Notes: a model not told the origin generated them from the sequence alone. A stretch of DNA of 64,000 bases from Oceanimonas marisflavi (GCF_003049725.1 NZ_QAGM01000005.1:62001-126000); one strand, 5' to 3'. Positions 52,900 through 62,135 are shown, numbered from the stretch's first letter. Made by a program: numbers and translations.

Positions 52900-54336
52900 T
52901 TACTGCAATTCGGCTTCTGCCTGGGCGATAGCGGCAAACTCCTCTTCCGGTGCCTGTGCAACCAGGCGCTTGCGGCTGTAGAAAAAGAAATACCCAACCA
53001 TCAGGGCATAGAACAGTGCCGACCACAGAGCGGCTTCTACGCTCACCAGGAAAGTGGAAATAAAGGCGGCGATCGCCAGTAACAGGGCAATACTGGTGGT
53101 CAGGATGCCACCCGGCGTCTTGTAGGGGCGCTTCATACCGGGCTCGCGCAGACGCAGCACGATGTGGGACAGCATCATCATGGCGTAGGAGAGGGTGGCT
53201 CCGAATACCGCCATGGTGATCATCAGATCGCCTTCGCCGCTCAGCGACAGCATGAAACCGATCACGCCCGGGATGATCAATGCCAGGGCCGGTACCTTGC
53301 GCTTGCTGGTCAGGGACAGAAAGCGGGGCAGGTAGCCAGCCCGGGACAGGGCAAATACCTGACGGGAATAGGCATAGATTATCGAGAAAAAGCTGGCGAT
53401 AAGGCCCGCCAGGCCGACCAGGTTCACGAAGGAGGCTAATTGTGAATCACTGCCATAAACAGATTGCAGGGCTCCCACCAAAGGTGCGCCATGCGACTGC
53501 ATCAGATCGGCACCGGCGGCACCGGGTGCCAGGAAAAGCACGCAGCCCCCGAAAACCAGCAGAATTACCATGGCGGTAATGATACCTCTCGGCATGTCTC
53601 TGGCTGGATCTCCGGCTTCCTCTGCCGCCAGTGGCACCCCTTCGACCGCCAAAAACAGCCACATGGCAAACGGCAGCGCCGCCCAGATCCCCATATAACC
53701 CTGAGGCAGGAAATCAGATGCTCCTACGGCAGTGGGGTTGGTGGCGATATTGAACAGATTGTCCCACTGGAAATGGGGAATGAGACCGATAATGAACACC
53801 AGTATGGCCACTGCCGCCAAGGCGGTAATACCAAACATGATTTTCAGGGCCTCACCGGCCCCCCACAGGTGGATGCCAACGAAAGTCGCGTAAAAGAGGG
53901 CATATACCAAGGGGCCATCCAGGCCGAATAGTTCATTGACGTAACCACCGATAAAAATGGCAATGGCCGCCGGTGCGATGGCGTATTCGAGCAGAATGGC
54001 AGTGCCGGTCAGATAACCGCCCCAGGGACCGAAGGCCCGGCGAGCAAAGCTGTAGCCACCACCAGCGGTGGGCAGAGAGGAAGATAATTCGGCCAGGCCC
54101 AGCACCATGCAGATATACATGGTGGCCATCAATATGGTGGCCACCAGCATACCGCCGAAGCCACCCTGTCCCAGACCTAAGTTCCAGCCGGCGAAGTCGC
54201 CGGAAATCACGTAGGACACCCCCAGGCCGGCCAGCAAAATCCAGCCGGCGGCGCCTTTTTTCAGCTGTCGTTTTTCCAAGTATTCCTGTGATACCGAATC
54301 ATAGGATACAGTTTTTGTCATTTCGTACTCGGACAT
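52900..54336 (-). CDS. eat: APC-family permease, ethanolamine-permease type
   Basis: A 478-residue inner-membrane permease with about 12 hydrophobic segments. The N-terminal stretch EYLEKRQLKKGAAGWILLAGLGVSYVISGDFAGWN closely matches my knowledge of proton-coupled ethanolamine permeases (Eat/EutP, TIGR00908). It would supply the pathway substrate. GAGG precedes the ATG. It is the first gene of the operon; a GC-rich hairpin (52872-52886) sits in the 86-base gap before the ligase gene. Confidence 0.87.
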   Translation of the reverse strand: MSEYEMTKTVSYDSVSQEYLEKRQLKKGAAGWILLAGLGVSYVISGDFAGWNLGLGQGGFGGMLVATILMATMYICMVLGLAELSSSLPTAGGGYSFARRAFGPWGGYLTGTAILLEYAIAPAAIAIFIGGYVNELFGLDGPLVYALFYATFVGIHLWGAGEALKIMFGITALAAVAILVFIIGLIPHFQWDNLFNIATNPTAVGASDFLPQGYMGIWAALPFAMWLFLAVEGVPLAAEEAGDPARDMPRGIITAMVILLVFGGCVLFLAPGAAGADLMQSHGAPLVGALQSVYGSDSQLASFVNLVGLAGLIASFFSIIYAYSRQVFALSRAGYLPRFLSLTSKRKVPALALIIPGVIGFMLSLSGEGDLMITMAVFGATLSYAMMMLSHIVLRLREPGMKRPYKTPGGILTTSIALLLAIAAFISTFLVSVEAALWSALFYALMVGYFFFYSRKRLVAQAPEEEFAAIAQAEAELQ

Positions 54337-54494
54337 AACTCACCTCATCCTTTGTGGTGTGTTTGTTAGTGCGAAGACAGGCAGACATCGAATCGACGAA
54401 CTCCAGCATTCCTTGCGAGCCTTCAACTGTCGGAGTCAGTCTAAAGCCGGTTGAAAACATCTCAACAAGCATCACTTTTTGTTTTGACAGAACT

Positions 54495-54530
54495 ATAAGT
54501 TTTATAAATAGTACTTATTTTTCAATGCAA
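54495..54530 (-). promoter_or_regulatory. Predicted permease promoter with overlapping inverted repeat
   Basis: On the minus strand TTGCAT, a 17-base spacer and TTATAA form a promoter. ATAAGT (54495-54500) and ACTTAT (54513-54518) are inverted across the -10 region, a plausible LysR-regulator site. Confidence 0.55.
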
Positions 54531-54559
54531 TAAATAAAAGCCCGCCATAACGATGCGGG
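54530..54559 (-). terminator. Terminator of the LysR gene
   Basis: On the minus strand CCCGC/GCGGG with a 9-base loop is followed by TTTTATTTATT. It separates the regulator gene from the catabolic operon. Confidence 0.75.
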
Positions 54560-54611
54560 TATAAGTTCACAGAAACGAAAACCAGGGTGGCCACACCGTC
54601 ATGAGCGATAG

Positions 54612-55580
54612 CTAGTGCGCATGTTCACCAATATCGATCATCTCGCTGACCCAAGGCAGGTGTCGGGTAACCTCGGACAAGTACTCGCTGGTCAGAATAT
54701 TCCGTATATCATCGGCAATGACCTGGGGTAACTCGTGCAGCTCGTGCTTGCGGGTAAGCAGGGTCAGGTTGCGATAGAAACTGCCTCCGGGGATTGGCAG
54801 GCAGCGTACCTGTGACAACCAGATCCCGCTCTGGAACAGACAAAGCGGCGTAGTTATGGTCCAGCCCAGACCAGCCGCCACCATGGAGGAAACCGCATAG
54901 CTGTTGTCCATAACCAGCCGGTGCGGAGGCTCTAGGCGGCGATAGCGAAGATTGCGTTCAATACGCTGCCCAATAAGGGAGTGAGCAGGGTAACGAACAA
55001 AATCCAGCTTTTTTATCAGGTGTTCAAGCTGCTTGACTTCATCGGTGAAGTTCTTGGGCAGGACCAGGATGAAAGGCTCGCGTAGGATGCGAAAGCGACT
55101 CAACTCGGGATAGTCCATCAGCGCATCATCGGAAATAATGATATCCACACTGCGTGAAAGCAGCGATTCGCCATGCATATGGGACAATCCCGTAGTCATC
55201 GACCACTGCTCGGTATGACGCTTGACCGCATCAGCCAGCGGCTTGCCCACAGCAGTAGCCAGTGAGTCCACCAGAGCAATACGTACATGACGCAGTTTGT
55301 CGAAACGGCCTTTTTGCATGGCCAGGCTGGTCACCCTGGCTTCCTTTAACAGCTGACAGGCTCTGTCATAGAAGAAACGGCCCGCACGGGTAATGGCGAT
55401 GGGCCGCACCGAGCGATCCAGCAGCTGGGTATTCAGGTTCTTTTCCAGATTGGACAGGCTCTGGGAGATAGAAGGCTGGGTCATGCCCAGCTTTTCCGCC
55501 GCCGCCGTCATGTTGCCACAGTCCACTATCTGAACGAACACTTCCAGTGCCCGGAGATCGAAACCGAAAGAGTGATGCAT
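54612..55580 (-). CDS. LysR-type regulator of the catabolic operon
   Basis: A 322-residue LysR-family protein with N-terminal helix-turn-helix (ALEVFVQIVDCGNMTAAAEKLGMTQPSISQSLSNLEKNL) and a substrate-binding domain. It lies directly upstream of the permease operon and on the same strand, separated by a terminator and a promoter with a dyad. It probably activates the operon in response to the pathway amine or an intermediate; this is inferred from position. Confidence 0.9.
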   Translation of the reverse strand: MHHSFGFDLRALEVFVQIVDCGNMTAAAEKLGMTQPSISQSLSNLEKNLNTQLLDRSVRPIAITRAGRFFYDRACQLLKEARVTSLAMQKGRFDKLRHVRIALVDSLATAVGKPLADAVKRHTEQWSMTTGLSHMHGESLLSRSVDIIISDDALMDYPELSRFRILREPFILVLPKNFTDEVKQLEHLIKKLDFVRYPAHSLIGQRIERNLRYRRLEPPHRLVMDNSYAVSSMVAAGLGWTITTPLCLFQSGIWLSQVRCLPIPGGSFYRNLTLLTRKHELHELPQVIADDIRNILTSEYLSEVTRHLPWVSEMIDIGEHAH

Positions 55581-55689
55581 CGTCTTCGTCTAAATCTTTA
55601 ACATCCCTGTACTTTAATGATTCAGTAACCTAATGAACATGGACGACAGATACAAATACTCCGGACTGAGCCCCACTATACTCGTTCGC

Positions 55690-55800
55690 GGAGATTTATG
55701 GATCTCATCTCCGCCTTCGCTGGGGATGACGTTCCTTCGCCGAATGACAACCAAAACGGTGAAAATGATCGTGCCCGCGAAGGCACGCATCCACGCCAAA
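55690..55800. repeat. Intergenic repeat resembling CCCGCGAAGGCGGG-type palindromes
   Basis: GGAGAT (55690) pairs with ATCTCC (55707). The stretches CCGCCTTCGCTGGGGATGAC and GTGCCCGCGAAGGCACGC look like degenerate halves of the common GTCATTCCCGCGAAGGCGGG repeat. Confidence 0.5.
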
Positions 55801-55875
55801 GACGCGTCAACCGACTTAAGCATTCCCAATTTTGAACCATGCTGTAATAGCACTGCCGTCAACAAGGAGAACAGA

Positions 55876-56067
55876 ATGACCCTATGGATTTTGCTGGCGC
55901 TGGGCATTGGGCTGGTACTGGTGCTCAGTCAGAACCGGGCCCAGAGCGAGCTGGAAAACCAGGTTGAGGCGCTGCAGGCCGAGCAGCGCCGGCTGCTGGA
56001 GCGCATCACCACCCTGGAAAAGCTGGTGCTGGAAAAAGAAAAGCGCCGTCCCTTTGACGATCTGTAA
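55876..56067 (+). CDS. Small membrane protein, PspB-like
   Basis: A 63-residue protein: one N-terminal membrane segment (LWILLALGIGLVLVLS) and a coiled-coil tail (ELENQVEALQAEQRRLLERITTLEKLVLEKE). The arrangement and the RITTLEKLVLEKE end recall PspB of the phage-shock response, but pspA and pspC are absent, so this is only a resemblance. AAGGAG lies 6 bases before the ATG at 55876. Confidence 0.7.
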   Translation: MTLWILLALGIGLVLVLSQNRAQSELENQVEALQAEQRRLLERITTLEKLVLEKEKRRPFDDL

Positions 56068-56180
56068 AGACGCCCACTGCGCCGCTCCAATAATTGACGA
56101 GCTGTGATCCCTCCCCTTGCTCCGTCTGCACCGGCTGCCTACACTGCCCCTCTCTTTGCTCGGGACAACCAGACAACTAT

Positions 56181-57089
56181 ATGAAGAATCAGAAAAAAGC
56201 CTATCTTTACGGACTGGGTGCGGTGGCCTGCTGGTCCACCGTGGCCAGCGCCTTCAAACTCTCGCTGGGTTATTTTGAACCGGCCCAGCTGCTGCTGGTG
56301 GCCACCATCAGCTCGCTGCTGCTGCTGCTGGGCCTGCTGGCACGTCAGGGCAAGCTGCACCTGCTGGGGCGCACCTTCAAACAGAACCCCGGTTACTACG
56401 CCCTGCTGGGGCTGATTAACCCGGCGCTCTATTATCTGGTGCTGTTTCAGGCCTACGACCTGCTGCCAGCCCAGCAGGCCCAGACCCTCAACTACACCTG
56501 GGCCATTACCCTTACCCTGCTGGCGGTGCCCTTTCTGGGCCAGACCATTCGCCGTCAGGACTGGCTGGCCATCGCACTCGGCTATTCGGGGGCCATGGTC
56601 ATCGCCACCAAGGGGGATCTGCTCAGCCTGAATTTTGAAAGCCCCCTGGGGGTGGCGCTGGCGCTGGCCTCCACCCTGCTGTGGGCCGGCTACTGGATAC
56701 TCAACGCCCGCAACCAGGCCGATCCGCTGGTGACCCTTACCCTGAGCTTTTTGCTGGGGCTGCCGGTGATAGTGGCGGCCACCGCCTGGTTGTCGGACTT
56801 TTCCCTCACCGCCTGGCAGGGCTGGGTGGGCGCCATTTACGTGGGCCTGTTTGAAATGGGCTTTGCCTTTGTGATGTGGTTGCTGGCCCTGCGCCACGCC
56901 GAAAACACCGCCCGCATTTCCAACCTGATTTTTATCTCGCCCTTTGCTTCTCTGCTGTTGCTGCGGCTGCTGGTGGGCGAGCAAATCTACCCGGCCACCC
57001 TGGTGGGGCTGGTGATGATAGTGACCGCCCTGCTTATTCAGCAATGGCGCCCCCGCCGGCGGTTTGCCAAGCCCTCGGGCGCGGAGTAG
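56181..57089 (+). CDS. EamA/DMT family transporter
   Basis: A 302-residue inner-membrane protein with ten hydrophobic segments and two EamA repeats (LYGLGAVACWSTVASAFKLSL at the start; GAIYVGLFEMGFAFVMWLLALRHAENTARISNLIFISPF in the second half). Substrate unknown. The ATG at 56181 follows directly from the family N-terminus; no strong ribosome site is seen. It is 66 bases upstream of the aminopeptidase gene. Confidence 0.9.
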   Translation: MKNQKKAYLYGLGAVACWSTVASAFKLSLGYFEPAQLLLVATISSLLLLLGLLARQGKLHLLGRTFKQNPGYYALLGLINPALYYLVLFQAYDLLPAQQAQTLNYTWAITLTLLAVPFLGQTIRRQDWLAIALGYSGAMVIATKGDLLSLNFESPLGVALALASTLLWAGYWILNARNQADPLVTLTLSFLLGLPVIVAATAWLSDFSLTAWQGWVGAIYVGLFEMGFAFVMWLLALRHAENTARISNLIFISPFASLLLLRLLVGEQIYPATLVGLVMIVTALLIQQWRPRRRFAKPSGAE

Positions 57090-57155
57090 AGTGAGCGAAA
57101 TACGGCGAATGCCGGCCCGCGCCATCCATTTTAAATATCTCGTTAAGGAATCAAT

Positions 57156-58946
57156 ATGCTCCACGCCCAACGCCTTGCGAATGTCCGTGACGACATGCGG
57201 CAACAGCAACTGGACGCCTTTATCGTGCCCCACGACGACGAACACCTGGGTGAATATATTCCTCCCTATGCCGAGCGCCTGGCCTGGCTCACCGGCTTTA
57301 CCGGCTCCGCCGGTGCCGCCCTGGTGCTGGCCGGCAAGGCCGCGGTGTTTGTGGATGGTCGCTATACCGTGCAGGTGCGCCATCAGTGTGACAGCGCCCT
57401 GTTTGACTATCGCCACCTGATTGAACAGCCGATGCTCGATTATGTGCTGAGTGAGCTGGACGAAGGGGCCAGGGTTGGCTTTGATCCGCGCCTGCACAGC
57501 CGGGGCTGGTTTGATGCCGCCAAAAAGAAACTCGCCGCCGGCGGCCTGGAACTGGTGCCGGTGGAACACAACCCCATCGACCGGCACTGGCACGATCAGC
57601 CCGAGCCCGACATTCAGCCCGCCTTGCTGCTGAGCCAGGACTACAGCGGCCAGCACAGCGAGGCCAAGCGCAACCGCATAGCCGAACAGCTTGTCGCCAA
57701 CCACATAGACGCGCAACTGCTGACCCAGGCCGAGCCCATCAACTGGCTGCTCAATATTCGTGGCCGGGATATTCCCTGTCTGCCGGTGGTGCTGGGCTTT
57801 GCCCTGCTGCATAGCGACGGAAGCGTGCAGCTGTTTGCCGAGCCCGCCAAGTTTGAAGATCTGGATCTGGCCGGTCACAGCGGCTTTAACGTGACTCTGG
57901 CCCCCATGCATGAGCTGGAAAACGCCCTGCACAAGCTGGGCCAGCAGGGTGCCCGGGTGCAGCTCGACCCCACCACCGCCAACGCCTGGAGCAGCCTGGT
58001 GCTGGAGCAGGCCGGCGCCGAACTGGTGTTTGCCGACGATCCCTGCATGCTGCCCAAGGCCTGCAAAAACCCGGTGGAAGTGCAGGGCACCCGCGCCGCG
58101 CACCTGCGTGACGGCGTGGCGGTATGCCGCTTTCTGGCCTGGCTGGATCGCCGCCTGACCCAGCCTCATCCGGAGCAGGAAGACGAAGGCACCCTGGCCG
58201 ACCGGCTGCATGCGCTGCGGGCAGAACACCCCGAGTTTGTAGAGCCCAGTTTCAGCACCATCTCGGCCCTGGGCCCCAATGCGGCCATGTGCCACTACCA
58301 CCATGGTAACGGCACACCGCGAAAGCTGGGCCAGGACGCCATCTACCTGGTGGACTCCGGCGGCCAGTATCTGGACGGCACCACCGACATTACCCGTACC
58401 GTGGCGGTGGGCGAGCCCGACGGTGACATCGCCAAGCTGTTTACTCTGGTGCTGCGCGGCCATATCGATCTGGCCTGTGCCCGCTTTCCCGCCGGCACCG
58501 GCGGCCTGCAGCTGGACGCCCTGGCACGCATGCCGCTGTGGCAACAGGGCTACAACTTCGACCACGGCACCGGCCACGGCGTGGGCCACTTTCTCAGCGT
58601 GCACGAAGGTCCCCAGCGCATTTCCCCCAAGGGCAGCACAGTGCCGTTAACCACCGGCATGATAGTGTCCAACGAGCCCGGTTATTACCGGGAAAATGCC
58701 TTTGGCATTCGCTGCGAAAACCTGGAAGTGGTGCAGCCCGCCAGCACCGACGGCGATATTCCGGTGTTCGAGTTTGAAAACCTCACCTGGGTGCCCTTTG
58801 ACCGCCGCCTGATCGACACCACCTGGCTGGAAGCCAGACACATTGACTGGCTGAACGACTATCACGCCGGCGTGTGGGAAAAGATCAGCCCGCAACTGGC
58901 CGGCGAGGATCTCACCTGGCTGGAACAGGCGACACGACCTCTTTGA
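57156..58946 (+). CDS. Xaa-Pro aminopeptidase (M24B family)
   Basis: A 596-residue aminopeptidase P of the long, eukaryote-like form: two creatinase-like N-terminal domains and a pita-bread catalytic domain. The metal ligands are visible: two Asp (LVDSGGQYLDGTTDITRT), His (HGTGHGVGHFLSVHEGP), Glu in NEPGYY and Glu in CENLEVV. It removes the first residue from peptides with proline in position two. It has no signal peptide. A run of small repeats follows. Confidence 0.94.
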   Translation: MLHAQRLANVRDDMRQQQLDAFIVPHDDEHLGEYIPPYAERLAWLTGFTGSAGAALVLAGKAAVFVDGRYTVQVRHQCDSALFDYRHLIEQPMLDYVLSELDEGARVGFDPRLHSRGWFDAAKKKLAAGGLELVPVEHNPIDRHWHDQPEPDIQPALLLSQDYSGQHSEAKRNRIAEQLVANHIDAQLLTQAEPINWLLNIRGRDIPCLPVVLGFALLHSDGSVQLFAEPAKFEDLDLAGHSGFNVTLAPMHELENALHKLGQQGARVQLDPTTANAWSSLVLEQAGAELVFADDPCMLPKACKNPVEVQGTRAAHLRDGVAVCRFLAWLDRRLTQPHPEQEDEGTLADRLHALRAEHPEFVEPSFSTISALGPNAAMCHYHHGNGTPRKLGQDAIYLVDSGGQYLDGTTDITRTVAVGEPDGDIAKLFTLVLRGHIDLACARFPAGTGGLQLDALARMPLWQQGYNFDHGTGHGVGHFLSVHEGPQRISPKGSTVPLTTGMIVSNEPGYYRENAFGIRCENLEVVQPASTDGDIPVFEFENLTWVPFDRRLIDTTWLEARHIDWLNDYHAGVWEKISPQLAGEDLTWLEQATRPL

Positions 58947-58959
58947 GGGATTAGGGAAT

Positions 58960-59117
58960 GGGGCAGGCAACACCGCGGCTTCACGAAGCGGCAGCGGGGA
59001 TTGCCGTAGCCGACCGTCACATGCCAGGGAAGGCATGTGCCGAGCGCCCCAAGGATGGGCTCGCAGCGTGTCGGCGTAGCGCAACCGCGCTGTCGCTTCG
59101 CATTGCGTTGGGCGAGG
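58960..59117. repeat. Intergenic repeat (family A, copy 2) with nested hairpins
   Basis: Contains GCCAGGGAAGGC (59023) and CGTGTCGG (59067), the landmarks of the copy at 15.2 kb, plus the palindrome CACATGCC...GGCATGTG and several short GC-rich hairpins. It separates the aminopeptidase gene from pssA. Confidence 0.65.
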
Positions 59118-59210
59118 GGTTTGCTGCCCTTCCCACTAATTCAGTAAACTGCACCGAATCTTGTCGTTTGAGTATGGTCTTGGGCGGCAATGTCATTAAC
59201 CAGGTTCATT

Positions 59211-60560
59211 ATGCAACTAGCCAATTATTACCGAAGCCTGCTGCAGCGTCTGCCGGCCCTGTCGGTGGATGCCGAACAGGTGCGGGTGCTGCACTCCGCC
59301 GCGGCCTTCAAGTCCCGGCTGCTGGCGCTGATTGCCTCGGCAAAAACCCGCATCTGTCTGGTGGCGCTCTACCTGCAGGACGACGATGCCGGCCGGGAAA
59401 TTCTCACCGCCCTGCACGAGGCCAAGCAGGCCAATCCGGCGCTGGATGTGCGCCTCTATGTGGACTTTCACCGGGCCCAACGAGGGCTGATTGGTCATTC
59501 CGGGCAGGGCGGCAACCACCTGATGTATCAGGAATTTGCCGAACGATACGAGCACCCCATAGCCATTCACGGGGTGCCGGTCAAGGGCCGGGAGCTGCTC
59601 GGTGTGCTGCACCTCAAGGGCTTTGTGTTTGACGACACCCTGCTCTATTCCGGCGCCAGCCTGAACGACATCTACCTGCACCAGAATGGCCGTTACCGCT
59701 TTGATCGCTACCACGAGATCACCGACGCCTCCCTGGCCGAGGCCATGATTGGCTATGTGGATCGGCTGTTCGCTCAAAACCCGGCGGTGCCGGCACTGAA
59801 CCAGCCCGACATTCCCACCGCCCGACGGCTGCGCCAGCCCATTCGCCAGTTTCGTCATCAGCTGCGCCGGGGCCAGTACCAGTTTGAACACCAGCCCCGC
59901 CGTCAGGGCGAGGTGGCCATTACCCCTCTGGCAGGCCTGGGCAAGCGCGGCAACAAGCTCAACCGGGCCATTCGCACCCTGGTGCGCGGCACCAAAGAAA
60001 AGCTGTTTGTGTGCACCCCCTACTTCAACCTGCCCAAATCCCTGGCCCGGGACATTCGCAGTCAGCTCAAAAAGGGCCGGGACGTCACCCTGGTGATCGG
60101 CGACAAGACCGCCAACGACTTTTATATTCCGCCGGAAGAGCCCTTTCGCACCATTGGCGGACTGCCCTATCTGTATGAGACCAACCTGCGCCGCTTTGCC
60201 CGGGCCAACCAGGGCTTTATCGACAAGGGCAAGCTCAACATCATGCTCTGGCACCACGACCGCAACTCCTATCACCTCAAGGGGCTGTTCGTGGACGACG
60301 ATCTGGCGATGATCACCGGCAACAACCTCAATCCCCGCGCCTGGGGGCTGGATCTGGAAAACGGCCTGCTGCTGCAGGATCCGGAGCACAGGCTACAGGC
60401 GGCCTTTGAAGCAGAAAAGGCCAACATATTGCAGCACTGCCGGCGGCTGACCCACTTTACCGAAATCGAGCAGCTCAGCGATTACCCGGAACCGGTACAG
60501 CGGCTGCTGAAGCGGGTGCAGCGCACCCAGGCCAATGTGCTGCTGAAACGACTGCTCTAA
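59211..60560 (+). CDS. pssA: CDP-diacylglycerol-serine O-phosphatidyltransferase
   Basis: A 449-residue enzyme of the phospholipase D superfamily (E. coli PssA 451). Two HKD-type motifs are present (HLKGFVFDDTLLYSGASLND and HLKGLFVDDDLAMITGNNLN). It makes phosphatidylserine, the precursor of phosphatidylethanolamine. The ATG at 59211 gives the conserved start (MQLANYYRSLLQRLPAL), with CAGG upstream. It is peripheral to the inner membrane. Confidence 0.95.
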   Translation: MQLANYYRSLLQRLPALSVDAEQVRVLHSAAAFKSRLLALIASAKTRICLVALYLQDDDAGREILTALHEAKQANPALDVRLYVDFHRAQRGLIGHSGQGGNHLMYQEFAERYEHPIAIHGVPVKGRELLGVLHLKGFVFDDTLLYSGASLNDIYLHQNGRYRFDRYHEITDASLAEAMIGYVDRLFAQNPAVPALNQPDIPTARRLRQPIRQFRHQLRRGQYQFEHQPRRQGEVAITPLAGLGKRGNKLNRAIRTLVRGTKEKLFVCTPYFNLPKSLARDIRSQLKKGRDVTLVIGDKTANDFYIPPEEPFRTIGGLPYLYETNLRRFARANQGFIDKGKLNIMLWHHDRNSYHLKGLFVDDDLAMITGNNLNPRAWGLDLENGLLLQDPEHRLQAAFEAEKANILQHCRRLTHFTEIEQLSDYPEPVQRLLKRVQRTQANVLLKRLL

Positions 60561-60596
60561 ATCAGGGACTGGGGATTAGGGAACAGGGACTAGTGG

Positions 60597-60652
60597 CCCC
60601 AGTCCCCAGTCCCCAGTCCCCAGTCCCCAGTCCCCAGTCCCCAGTCCCCAGT
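60597..60652. repeat. Tandem 7-base repeat, eight copies of CCCCAGT
   Basis: Eight perfect consecutive units. Just to the left (60565-60592) the complementary motif GGGACTGGGGA and GGGACTAG occur, so the array can fold back. It lies between the convergent pssA and MATE genes. Confidence 0.95.
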
Positions 60653-60662
60653 TCCCGGGTTT

Positions 60663-62015
60663 TCAACTCAGCGGATGACGAATTTTCCAGGGAAAGCGCC
60701 GCCAGGCGAACAGACAGGCGATCAGTCCCGTCAGCAAATTGGCCAGCAAAATGCCGGTAAAAATGCCCTCGGCGCCGGCCAGCCTGGCGCCCAGCCAGGC
60801 CAGGGGCAGCAGCAGGCCAAACAGCCGCACCCCATTCAGCAGCAGTGAAATCACCGATACCCGCAGGCCGTTCAGCGCCGCTCCCAGCAACATAAAACAG
60901 CCCTGCAGGCCGTAACTGAGAGGTACCAGCCGCAGATACAGCTGTAACAGTTCGCTTACCTCGGTACTGTCGGTAAACAGCCCGGCCAGCCAGGGGGCCA
61001 GCCACCACAGCACAATAAACACGCCCAGCTGAAACAGCAGGGCAAAGCGCATGGCCAGCAGCAGACCATGGCGGCTGCGCTGGTGCAGGCCGGCGCCGGT
61101 ATTCTGGGAAATAAAGGGGGCCAGCACCGAGCTCAGGGCCATCATTACGATCAGCACCAGGGCTTCAATGCGCGAGGCGGCGCCGAAGGCAGCCACGGTT
61201 TCGGTGCCAAAATCGGCCAGCAGCAGCATCAGCAGGGCGGTGGCTACCGGGTTGAGCACGCTGGTAAAAGAGGCGGGAATGGCCACCTGCAGCAGCTGGC
61301 GCCAGTGCTGAAGCAATGGCGCCAGCGCAGGCCGGCGCCCGCTCAGCAGCCGCTCTCTATGTTGCAGCAGATACAGCGCCACCACCATGGCCATCAGCCA
61401 GGAGCAGGCGGAGGCCATGGCGGCGCCACGAATGCCCAGCGCCGGAAAGGGGCCCAGGCCAAAGATAAGCAGGGGGTCGAGTACACCATTGACCAGTCCG
61501 GCCACCAGCATGACCAGTCCGGGGGTGCGGGTATCGCCGGTGGCGCGAATGGCGGCATTGCATACCATGGGGAGCACCAGCATGGGGGAAGCGGCATACC
61601 AGATAAGCATGTAGTCGTGGATCAGCGGCATCAGTGCTGCTTCCGCCCCCAGCAGGGTAAACAGCGGGTCCAGGCTGGCCAGCCCGGCGGCGGCCAGCCC
61701 CAGCCCCAGCCCCAGCGACAGCAGCAGGCTGTCGCTGGTAAAGCGGGCTGCCTGATCATGGTGGCCGGCACCCAGGGCCTGGCCCAGGCAGGCCGACAGT
61801 CCGGCGCCCAGCCCCATGGCAAGGGAAAGCACCACAAAGGTCACCGGAAAGGTAAAGGTCACCGCCGCCAGCGGCTCGGTGCCCAGCAGTCCGATAAAAA
61901 AGGTGTCCACCAGATTGAACGCCTGGATCGCCACGATACCCAGCGCCATGGGTCCGGTCATGCGCGCCAGTTGCGGGCCTATGGGGGCGGTGAGCAGGGA
62001 ATTGGAATGGGGCAC
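60663..62015 (-). CDS. MATE family efflux transporter
   Basis: A 450-residue inner-membrane protein with 12 hydrophobic segments and two MatE halves (MALGIVAIQAFNLVDTFFIGLLGTEPLAAVTF; VAIPASFTSVLNPVATALLMLLLADFGTETVAAFGAASRIE). MATE proteins export cationic drugs or metabolites using Na+ or H+. It is divergent from groES across about 200 bases. Confidence 0.92.
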   Translation of the reverse strand: MPHSNSLLTAPIGPQLARMTGPMALGIVAIQAFNLVDTFFIGLLGTEPLAAVTFTFPVTFVVLSLAMGLGAGLSACLGQALGAGHHDQAARFTSDSLLLSLGLGLGLAAAGLASLDPLFTLLGAEAALMPLIHDYMLIWYAASPMLVLPMVCNAAIRATGDTRTPGLVMLVAGLVNGVLDPLLIFGLGPFPALGIRGAAMASACSWLMAMVVALYLLQHRERLLSGRRPALAPLLQHWRQLLQVAIPASFTSVLNPVATALLMLLLADFGTETVAAFGAASRIEALVLIVMMALSSVLAPFISQNTGAGLHQRSRHGLLLAMRFALLFQLGVFIVLWWLAPWLAGLFTDSTEVSELLQLYLRLVPLSYGLQGCFMLLGAALNGLRVSVISLLLNGVRLFGLLLPLAWLGARLAGAEGIFTGILLANLLTGLIACLFAWRRFPWKIRHPLS

Positions 62016-62107
62016 GAAAAAACCTTGATGTTGCGGACGTCAGGCAAAGCACGGGGTTATGATAACGCCGCCTTGCCCATGATTTTAAAAAAAATGTGCA
62101 TTCTACT

Positions 62108-62135
62108 CTTGAAGGCCAAAAATGCGTTCCCATAT
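62108..62135 (+). promoter_or_regulatory. Sigma-32 heat-shock promoter of groESL
   Basis: CTTGAAG (62108-62114), 14-base spacer, CCCATAT (62129-62135). This is a textbook heat-shock promoter, about 80 bases before groES. Confidence 0.85.

Noticed and set aside
56139-58604. An 821-codon minus-strand frame across the EamA and aminopeptidase genes
   Set aside because: It spans two real plus-strand genes and shows only low-complexity Gln/Gly/His composition.
60597-60652. Possible CRISPR array
   Set aside because: The units are 7 bases, contiguous and without spacers, and no cas genes are near. It is a simple tandem repeat.
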